Below, in pieces: positions 1-5,433 of a stretch of 20,926 bases of DNA (positions are counted from its first letter, which is position 1; the number at the start of each line of letters is the position of its first letter). The notes beneath the pieces were generated by a model, which was not told the origin of the DNA, searched no databases, and saw only the letters and a program-made list of their open reading frames with translations. Both the position numbers and the translations under genes were made by a program. This DNA comes from an uncultured Eubacteriales bacterium (GTDB lineage: Bacteria; Bacillota; Clostridia; Oscillospirales; Acutalibacteraceae), in assembly GCA_910580045.1 (NCBI GenBank), contig CAJTXF010000045.1, forward strand, positions 1 to 20,926. The letters are read 5' to 3'.

Positions 1-34
1 ACCCTTTGTTCCTCTCCACGCGGAATACTGGCAT
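1..34 (-). CDS. Partial gene start, replication-initiator-like HTH protein (N-terminus only)
   Basis: Only the first 11 codons are inside the window, reading MPVFRVERNKG. The ATG at 32-34 is preceded by a strong Shine-Dalgarno AAAGGAG (plus-strand 44-50) with a 9-nt spacer, and a terminator lies just upstream, so a real gene start is likely. The pattern M-P/S-x-F-R-V/I-E-R/K-N-K is the usual opening of a family of helix-turn-helix or DnaD-like replication initiators found on Firmicute plasmids, phages and conjugative elements. That match is from memory and rests on 11 residues, so the product name is tentative. If right, mobile-element DNA lies immediately left of the feo operon. Confidence 0.45.
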   Translation of the reverse strand, partial: MPVFRVERNKG

Positions 35-64
35 GGTTCTCCGCTCCTTTCGGTGTCTGGACAT

Positions 65-102
65 GAAAAAACGCCGCAGACTTTTTCAAAATCTGCGGCG
101 TT
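65..102 (-). terminator. Rho-independent terminator of the feo operon
   Basis: An 11-bp perfect stem is formed by 70-80 (AACGCCGCAGA) and 92-102 (TCTGCGGCGTT). Read on the minus strand it is followed by six T residues (65-70, partly shared with the stem). It lies about 165 nt beyond the stop of the Cys-rich FeoB partner, the last gene of the operon, and just before the next minus-strand gene start. Confidence 0.85.
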
Positions 103-118
103 CGCCAGGGCGCAGAAA

Positions 119-145
119 CGGGCGGTGTCTTGCCGACATCGCCCG
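119..145 (-). terminator. Second hairpin at the end of the feo operon
   Basis: The arms at 119-129 (CGGGCGGTGTC) and 135-145 (GACATCGCCCG) pair over 11 positions with one G-T wobble and a 5-nt loop. On the minus strand it is followed only by TTT and then mixed bases, so it is a weaker terminator than the one at 65-102. It may act as a 3'-end stabilising stem or a first, leaky terminator. Confidence 0.45.
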
Positions 146-267
146 CTTTCTGTGCTGTTATTCACTTGTTTGCGCCGCCCCGTTTTCTGCTGCCCTTAAA
201 AACATTGATTTTACTGGGTTTTCTCATGTTTTCTTATGGCAACGCCCTTAATGGGGCGGCCCTTTTG

Positions 268-456
268 CTATTTCTTCTCAACCCTGCCCTGGCAGAGGCT
301 GCTGTTGGGGCAGTGCGCACATCCGCAGCCACAGCCCCCCTCTCCCCTTCTCCGCCTGCGGATGCCGCGAATCACAATGGCGGCAAACACCAGGGCAATT
401 CCGGCGGCGATGAGAATGGTGGGCAGGTTGACGGGAGAAGCAGCAGTCAGCAGCAT
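268..456 (-). CDS. FeoB-associated Cys-rich membrane protein
   Basis: This is a 62-residue protein with one hydrophobic segment at residues about 12-29, a basic patch (RGIRRRRR, 30-37), then a Cys-rich tail with cysteines at 42, 44, 46, 49 and 55. This is the layout of the small FeoB-associated Cys-rich proteins often encoded directly after feoB in Clostridia. The single helix would anchor it in the membrane with the basic, Cys-rich tail inside, where it could handle Fe(II) leaving FeoB; that role is inferred. The start is supported by an AAGGAGG Shine-Dalgarno (465-471) that overlaps the feoB stop codon, so the two genes are probably translationally linked. The family is known, but its function has little direct proof. 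Confidence 0.85.
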   Translation of the reverse strand: MLLTAASPVNLPTILIAAGIALVFAAIVIRGIRRRRRGEGGCGCGCAHCPNSSLCQGRVEKK

Positions 457-469
457 AAGAGGAACCTCC

Positions 470-2842
470 TTATTTTCCGGCGGCCGCAGCAGCGCTGACC
501 GTCAGGTGAGTATTGTCATAGGGATTTCTGCGGGCCATCAGGTATATCACGCCCGCCAGCACGGCCAGGGCCAGTACAGTGCCGATTCCAAAGCCTCCCG
601 CAAAGGCGGAGCCAATCTGGAACACCACAAAGGCCGAGAGGTACGCGAACGCGCACATATAGCCAATGGCGCCCAAGCTCCACTTCCAGTTGTTCATCTC
701 CCGCTTGATGGCACCCATAGCCGCGAAGCAGGGGGCGCAGAGCAGATTGAATATCATAAAGCTATAGGCCGCGATGGGGCTGTAGGCCAGGGCAATCTCG
801 GCGCTCAGGTTTCCGGGATACAGCACGCCAAAGGTTGAGACCACCTCTTCCTTGGCAATAAGCCCGGTAATCGTGGCCACAGCGGCCTGCCAGGTGCCGA
901 AGCCCAGGGGCGCGAAGATGATTGCCACCACGGAGCCCACCATAGCCAGCAGAGAGGAGTTGTTGTCCTCTACCATACCGAAGGCACCGTTCTCAAAGCC
1001 AAAGCCCTGGAGGAACCACAGGATAATGCTGGAAGCCAAGATAATCGTACCAGCCCGCTTGATAAAGGACCAGCCTCGCTCCCAGGTGGCCCGCAGCACA
1101 TTGCCCCCGGAGGGCACATGATAGGCGGGCAGCTCCATCACAAAGGGAGCCGGGTCGCCCGCGAACATTTTGGTCTTTTTCAAGATAATGCCGGAAATCA
1201 CGATGGCGGCTACACCTATAAAGTATGCGGACACCGTTACCCATGTGCTGCCGCCGAACAGGGCCCCGGCGAACAGGGCGATAATGGGCATCTTCGCGCC
1301 GCAGGGCACAAAGCAGGTGGTCATTACGGTCATGCGCCGGTCCCGCTCGTTTTCAATGGTGCGGGAGGCCATAACCCCGGGCACGCCGCAGCCGGTACCC
1401 ACCAGCATGGGGATAAAGCTCTTGCCGGAGAGGCCGAACTTCCGGAAGATACGGTCCATGATGAAGGCGATACGAGCCATATAGCCCACATCCTCTAAAA
1501 TAGACAGCAGAAGGAACAGCACCAGCATCTGGGGCACAAAGCCCAGAACAGCGCCCACACCCCCTATTATACCATCGGAAATCAATCCGTTCAACCAGCC
1601 GGCACAGCCAATTTTCTCCAGCCAGCCGCTGACAGCGCCAAATCCAGGCACCCATGTGCCGTAGTCGCGGGGGTCTGGCTCCTCAACCGTCTGCGCTTCC
1701 GCGTACATTCCGGCATCCAGGGCAACGGTCTCGGTCTCGCCGGTCTCGTCGTCATAAAGATATATCTCGCTGTCCCCGGCTTCATATCCTTCTATAATGG
1801 CAGAGGCCTCCTCGAACGCGCCAGCGGCCTCATCATAGCCGTCCACGTCCGAGACGAAGGGAACCAGCCAGCCGTCGCCGAACAGGCCGTCGTTGGCCCA
1901 ATCGGTGAGTGCTGTGCCAATGGACACCTTCCAGCCGCCCATAGCAATGGCATACACCAAAAACATCACGACCACGAAGATGGGCAGGGCCAGAATCCGG
2001 TTGGTAACGACCCTGTCTATCTTATCCGAGGCGGAAAGGCTGTGAGCGGCAGTCTTTTTCTTGACGGCCTTGCTGACCACAGAGTTGATATAGCTGTACC
2101 GCTGGTTGGTAATGATACTCTCCGCGTCATCGTCCAGCTCCTTCTCGCATTGGGTGATGCGCTCCTCTAGGCGGACTCTCACCTCATTGCTCAGGTTTAG
2201 CTGGGCCATTACTTTCTCATCCCGCTCAAAGATTTTGACTGCGTACCAGCGGAGGTAGTTTTCGCTAATTTCATGGGAAACGGACTCCTCAATGTGGACA
2301 ATGGCCTGCTCCACACTGCCGGTGAACACAGGGGGCAGCTGGCCAACGCGCTTCAGCTGGGCCAGCTCCACTGCCCGCCGGGCGGCCTCCATGCTGCCCT
2401 CGCCTTTCAGGGCGCTCAGCTCCACAACCGGGCAGTGAAGGGCCTCCTCCAGCTTTTTCAAATCAATTTTATCTCCACTTTTGCGGAGCAAATCCATCAT
2501 GTTGACAGCCACCACCAGGGGCAGGCCCAGTTCTAAGAGCTGGGTGGTCAAATACAGGCTGCGCTCTATGTTGGTGCCGTCCACAATATTGAGGATGGCG
2601 TCCGGCCTCTCCTTGAGCAGATAGCCCCGGGCCACCTCCTCTTCCAGGGTATAAGGGGAAAGAGAGTAGATACCGGGCAAATCCTGAATGGCCACCTCTT
2701 TATCCCCTTTCAGGCGGCCCTCCTTTTTCTCCACCGTGACCCCAGGCCAGTTGCCCACATACTGGTTTGAGCCGGTAAGGGCGTTGAACAGGGTGGTTTT
2801 GCCGCAGTTGGGGTTGCCCGCCAGGGCGATTTTTATCTCCAT
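470..2842 (-). CDS. feoB: Ferrous iron transporter FeoB
   Basis: FeoB is the inner-membrane Fe(II) importer with a cytosolic G domain. The 790-residue protein shows the G motifs in order: GNPNCGKT (9-16), DLPG (54-57), NMMD (114-117) and SALKG (143-147). A helical spacer (about 170-270) follows, then a multi-helix membrane part with two Gate regions; GTGCGVPG near 483-490 and FVPCGAK near 511-517 are conserved. An acidic insert of about 60 residues (331-392) lies after the first membrane helix, probably on the outer face. The start has an AGGAGG site 7-8 nt upstream. It lies between the second feoA and the Cys-rich partner. A DtxR-like inverted repeat sits just upstream of its Shine-Dalgarno. 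Confidence 0.97.
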   Translation of the reverse strand: MEIKIALAGNPNCGKTTLFNALTGSNQYVGNWPGVTVEKKEGRLKGDKEVAIQDLPGIYSLSPYTLEEEVARGYLLKERPDAILNIVDGTNIERSLYLTTQLLELGLPLVVAVNMMDLLRKSGDKIDLKKLEEALHCPVVELSALKGEGSMEAARRAVELAQLKRVGQLPPVFTGSVEQAIVHIEESVSHEISENYLRWYAVKIFERDEKVMAQLNLSNEVRVRLEERITQCEKELDDDAESIITNQRYSYINSVVSKAVKKKTAAHSLSASDKIDRVVTNRILALPIFVVVMFLVYAIAMGGWKVSIGTALTDWANDGLFGDGWLVPFVSDVDGYDEAAGAFEEASAIIEGYEAGDSEIYLYDDETGETETVALDAGMYAEAQTVEEPDPRDYGTWVPGFGAVSGWLEKIGCAGWLNGLISDGIIGGVGAVLGFVPQMLVLFLLLSILEDVGYMARIAFIMDRIFRKFGLSGKSFIPMLVGTGCGVPGVMASRTIENERDRRMTVMTTCFVPCGAKMPIIALFAGALFGGSTWVTVSAYFIGVAAIVISGIILKKTKMFAGDPAPFVMELPAYHVPSGGNVLRATWERGWSFIKRAGTIILASSIILWFLQGFGFENGAFGMVEDNNSSLLAMVGSVVAIIFAPLGFGTWQAAVATITGLIAKEEVVSTFGVLYPGNLSAEIALAYSPIAAYSFMIFNLLCAPCFAAMGAIKREMNNWKWSLGAIGYMCAFAYLSAFVVFQIGSAFAGGFGIGTVLALAVLAGVIYLMARRNPYDNTHLTVSAAAAAGK

Positions 2843-2862
2843 GCTTCTGATTCCTCCTATAA

Positions 2863-2876
2863 TTAGCGAGAGCTAA
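2863..2876. promoter_or_regulatory. Internal DtxR/IdeR-like inverted repeat before feoB
   Basis: TTAGC (2863-2867) and GCTAA (2872-2876) form an inverted repeat with a 4-nt centre, followed by CCTA. The same TTAGC-N4-GCTAACCT word occurs in the main feo promoter region at 3389-3405. It lies in the 49-nt gap between feoA and feoB, just upstream of the feoB Shine-Dalgarno. DtxR-family iron repressors bind sites built on TTAGG...CCTAA with a TTAGGCTAA-like core, which this resembles. The regulator is not in the window. Confidence 0.55.
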
Positions 2877-2891
2877 CCTATGTGCAAAAAT

Positions 2892-3113
2892 TTAGACTAT
2901 CTCAATCATCTCCGCGTCCGCCTTGCGCACGGACAGCTCATATCCCCGCAGGTTCAGCTCTATAGGGTCGCCCAAAGGGGCCAGCCTGCGCACCAAAATC
3001 TCTGCGCCTTTGGTGATGCCCATATCCATCATGCGCCGTTTTACGGCCCCCTCACCGTGGAGCTTTACCACCCGGACCCGTTCGCCCACCTTTGCTTCCT
3101 TTAATGTTCTCAT
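2892..3113 (-). CDS. feoA: FeoA domain protein (second copy)
   Basis: A small SH3-like cytosolic protein (73 residues from the chosen start) that helps FeoB-mediated Fe(II) uptake. The core reads VGERVRVVKLHGEG, then RRMMDMGITKGAEILV and PLGDPIEL, the standard FeoA pattern. An in-frame ATG at 3122 is possible, but the AGAAAGG Shine-Dalgarno would touch it with no spacer; the ATG at 3113 has a 9-nt spacer and begins MRTLKEAKVG, so it is preferred. It lies between the other feoA and feoB. Tandem feoA genes are common in Clostridia; which one contacts FeoB cannot be told from sequence. Confidence 0.93.
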   Translation of the reverse strand: MRTLKEAKVGERVRVVKLHGEGAVKRRMMDMGITKGAEILVRRLAPLGDPIELNLRGYELSVRKADAEMIEIV

Positions 3114-3128
3114 GTGTGCCATCCTTTC

Positions 3129-3338
3129 TTAAATCATGATTCGGCTTGCCAGGGTACTGTCCAGGGCGACCCGGCTGTCTTTTACCTGCAGAATCAAGTT
3201 GCCGGCCAGTCTGTTCAGCACAGTCACCGTGCTGTCCGCCACAAAGCCCAGCTCCGCCAAGTGCCTGCGCACCTGGTCTCTCCCTGTGATTCTGCGGATG
3301 ACCACCGGCTCACCAATGTTTGCCATTGTTAGGGGCAT
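3129..3338 (-). CDS. feoA: FeoA domain protein (first copy)
   Basis: A 69-residue FeoA-type SH3-like protein: the N-terminal part reads RRHLAELGFVADSTVTVLN and the C-terminal part NLILQVKDSRVALDSTLASRIMI, matching the usual FeoA fold. It is the first gene of the feo operon. The ATG has a GGGAGG site at a 7-nt distance. It differs clearly from the second copy, so the pair is not a recent duplication. It is probably an accessory or regulator of FeoB. It lies downstream of the promoter at 3415-3443, and its 5' leader contains the iron-box-like repeats. Confidence 0.92.
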   Translation of the reverse strand: MPLTMANIGEPVVIRRITGRDQVRRHLAELGFVADSTVTVLNRLAGNLILQVKDSRVALDSTLASRIMI

Positions 3339-3388
3339 TCCGCTGCCTCCCTTCTATTTGGATAAGTGTAAGTTTTTTATCTCGGGCA

Positions 3389-3402
3389 TTAGCTTTAGCT
3401 AA
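3389..3402. promoter_or_regulatory. DtxR/IdeR-like operator, downstream half of the feo control region
   Basis: TTAGC (3389-3393), TTTA, GCTAA (3398-3402), then CCT. This is a perfect 5-bp inverted repeat with a 4-nt centre, and it closely resembles the DtxR/IdeR box core (AGGTTAGGCTAACCT). It lies just downstream of the predicted transcription start, where a bound repressor would block RNA polymerase. Confidence 0.6.
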
Positions 3403-3412
3403 CCTCTGGTAA

Positions 3413-3426
3413 TTAGTTTACTCTAA
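3413..3426. promoter_or_regulatory. DtxR/IdeR-like operator overlapping the feo -10 box
   Basis: TTAG (3413-3416), TTTACT, CTAA (3423-3426) form a weaker version of the same inverted repeat, again followed by CC. The predicted -10 hexamer (3415-3420) lies inside it. Together with the copy at 3389-3402 this makes a two-site, steric-block operator layout. Confidence 0.5.
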
Positions 3427-3443
3427 CCGCCAGGATTTGTCAA
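3415..3443 (-). promoter_or_regulatory. feo operon promoter
   Basis: On the minus strand there is a perfect -35 TTGACA (plus 3438-3443), a 17-nt spacer and TAAACT as -10 (plus 3415-3420). It points at the first feoA, about 75 nt downstream of the -10. The -10 is covered by an iron-box-like inverted repeat, so iron-dependent repression is likely. Confidence 0.8.
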
Positions 3444-3458
3444 GGGTTTTCTGAAATT

Positions 3459-3497
3459 TTTTGAAAAAGGAAACCGCCGGGCAAAAAGCCCAGCGGT
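3459..3497 (-). terminator. Terminator of the galE-DUF3267 operon
   Basis: The arms 3473-3482 (ACCGCCGGGC) and 3488-3497 (GCCCAGCGGT) form a 10-bp stem with one C-A mismatch and an AAAAA loop. On the minus strand the stem is followed by TTCCTTTTT. It lies about 70 nt past the DUF3267 stop and just upstream of the feo promoter, separating the two operons. Confidence 0.7.
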
Positions 3498-3568
3498 CTT
3501 AATTTATAGTGAGCCACTTCCAAAGAGGTGCTGAGCGGGCAGCTTTTCCGTCCAGCTCACTACGCTTC

Positions 3569-4174
3569 CTACAAGGAATAATAGTACAGCCCGTCCCCCC
3601 AGAACTGCACCTGGCACCCTTTGGGCGTATGCCACAGAACCTGATACACATTGTAGATATCCGGGTAAGGGCTTACAAGGCCCATCACCCCAAAGCCGAA
3701 CAGGAAACCGTTCACCCCCAGCCAGTCGGCAGGAGCCAGCAGGAACAGCCCCATTGGCACCACGCCCAGCACCAATGGCAGCAGGCACATCAAAACGAAC
3801 CTCCCCCGGGAAAGGGGATAGGATACCAGGGCCACAGCGGCCAGGGCTTTGGGGTAAATGCCGATGGTCACCACCGCATCCCTGGGGTACGGCATGGCGT
3901 GGAGCAGCTCGTGGAGCAGCAGGGCCGGAAATCCCGCGCACACTCCCGCCGCCACCCACAGGGGAGACACCACCACCTGGCCGCTGGACAGGGTCTTGCC
4001 CAGCATGGCGGCGAAAATCACCGCCATCGGCAGAGGGAGAAACACCGCTGCCTTTGCCATCAGCTGGCCTGTGGAGGCGGGCATGGGGATTTCAACAGCG
4101 CCCGGGGGCAAATCGCCCCGCTGGTACCCGTCCAGCCCGCCTCGAATCATACCAGCCCAACGAATTCCGGGCAT
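3569..4174 (-). CDS. DUF3267-type membrane protein with zincin motif
   Basis: A 201-residue protein with about four hydrophobic segments (about 40-58, 68-88, 108-147, 154-167). An HExxH motif, HELLH, is at 88-92 inside a hydrophobic stretch, followed later by an Asp in SPYPDIYNVY (D172) that could be a third metal ligand. This is the pattern of the DUF3267 family, thought to be membrane-bound zinc proteases; no substrate is known. The start is only 3 nt after the galK stop, with GGAG inside the galK end, so it is co-translated as the last gene of the galE-led operon. The short N-terminus before the first helix is rich in Gly and Pro. A role in galactose metabolism is not implied. Confidence 0.8.
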   Translation of the reverse strand: MPGIRWAGMIRGGLDGYQRGDLPPGAVEIPMPASTGQLMAKAAVFLPLPMAVIFAAMLGKTLSSGQVVVSPLWVAAGVCAGFPALLLHELLHAMPYPRDAVVTIGIYPKALAAVALVSYPLSRGRFVLMCLLPLVLGVVPMGLFLLAPADWLGVNGFLFGFGVMGLVSPYPDIYNVYQVLWHTPKGCQVQFWGDGLYYYSL

Positions 4175-4177
4175 GGC

Positions 4178-5413
4178 TTAAAGCTCCACTTTCACGCCGC
4201 CACAGCTCCGGACAGTAAGTACATAACAGCTGCCCTTGCCGAACACGCTCTCCATGCCGTCCCGGTAGCTGTCCAGCAAATCAAAGGGCACATAGGCCTG
4301 AATGGTCCCCGCGAAGCCGCCTCCATGGACCCGACAAGCGCCCCGGCCCTGAAGGTAGAACTCGGAGAGGGTCAGGGCCAGGGAGATGCCCTGCTCCTCT
4401 GGATGGGCGGGGGAGTACACGTTTTGCAGCAGGGTCTGAGAGGACCGGCCGGAGGCGTTCACCATTTTCAGGAAGCCTTCAAAATCCCCCCGCTTCAATG
4501 CCTCGGCCTCCTCATGGGCCAGCCGGTCATCGTCATAGAAGTGCATGGCCCGCAGAACGGCTCGGTCGTTTGTGGCCTTGCGCAGCTCTACCAAGCTGCT
4601 ATAGAACTCCCGCTCGTCCACATCCCGCAGGAACTCCTTACCAAAATATTTGGCCACGGCCTTCATCTCCTGGGGCACGGCCGCGTAGTCGGGGGTCAGG
4701 TCCGCATGGTTGCCGCCAGTGTCCACCACGCACAGGGCATGGCCATAGGCGTTCAAATCAAAGTCCACGTTCTCCACAATAGGCTTGGAGGGGTCCGCAA
4801 AGTCCATTGCCGTCACACTGCCCATAGAGGCCGCCATCTGGTCCAGCAGGCCCGAGGGCTTGCCAAAGTACACGTTCTCCGCGTACTGGGCGATTTTCGC
4901 CGCCTCCACCGGGTCGATTTTCCCGTCATTATACAGGTGGCTGATGATTGTCACCACCAAAATCTCAAATGCCGCCGAGCTGGACAGACCCGAGCCCTTG
5001 AGCACCCGGGTCTGGGTGTAGCACTGGAAGCCCCCTACCTGGTAGCCCAGCTCCCTGCACCGGGCCAGGATGCCCCGGATAATGGCCTGAGAGCCGCTGT
5101 TCTCCTTGCGGGGCTCCAGCTGGGTCAGCTCTATTGTGTCCATGCGGGGATACTCCACAGAGCGGAGCTTGGCCACCCCGTCATTGGTTCTGCGGGCCAG
5201 GCCCACAATGTCCAAATCAATGGAGCCCGCCAGCACCCGGCCGTGGTTGTGGTCTGTGTGGTTGCCGCCGATTTCCGTGCGGCCCGGGGCGCTGTAGAAG
5301 GCTGTACCCTGGTCGTCCCCAAAGGTCTCTATAAAGCCCTGGCGGATGGTCTCATACCGGGCGGCCTGCTCCTGCCAGCTGTCGCCGTATAGGTCTTTTA
5401 TATGGATGGTCAT
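4178..5413 (-). CDS. galK: Galactokinase family protein
   Basis: GHMP-family sugar kinase, 411 residues, expected to phosphorylate galactose at C1 with ATP in the Leloir pathway. Motif 1 is PGRTEIGGNHTDHNHG (43-58), motif 2 is the ATP loop GSGLSSSAAFE (140-150), the catalytic Asp is in SGLLDQMAASMG (D191), and motif 3 is GGGFAGTIQAYV (365-376 region). In typical galactokinases motif 1 reads GEHTDY; here the Glu that contacts the sugar is Asn (N51) and the Tyr is His. A GGAGG Shine-Dalgarno lies 7 nt from the ATG. galE is in the same operon, which supports galactose as substrate, but a related sugar such as N-acetylgalactosamine cannot be excluded. Confidence 0.88.
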   Translation of the reverse strand: MTIHIKDLYGDSWQEQAARYETIRQGFIETFGDDQGTAFYSAPGRTEIGGNHTDHNHGRVLAGSIDLDIVGLARRTNDGVAKLRSVEYPRMDTIELTQLEPRKENSGSQAIIRGILARCRELGYQVGGFQCYTQTRVLKGSGLSSSAAFEILVVTIISHLYNDGKIDPVEAAKIAQYAENVYFGKPSGLLDQMAASMGSVTAMDFADPSKPIVENVDFDLNAYGHALCVVDTGGNHADLTPDYAAVPQEMKAVAKYFGKEFLRDVDEREFYSSLVELRKATNDRAVLRAMHFYDDDRLAHEEAEALKRGDFEGFLKMVNASGRSSQTLLQNVYSPAHPEEQGISLALTLSEFYLQGRGACRVHGGGFAGTIQAYVPFDLLDSYRDGMESVFGKGSCYVLTVRSCGGVKVEL

Positions 5414-5433
5414 GGTTGTTCCTCCATTGTCTT

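Noticed and set aside
2851..2887. An internal promoter for feoB (TTGCAC with TAATTA/AATTAT)
   Set aside because: The start of transcription would fall on the SD itself, leaving no room for ribosome binding.
3509..5392. A 627-codon open frame on the plus strand opposite galK and the DUF3267 gene
   Set aside because: Its composition (His, Gln and Gly rich, no motif) is what a GC-rich gene gives in its antisense frame. galK and the DUF3267 protein on the other strand have clear motifs and SD sites.
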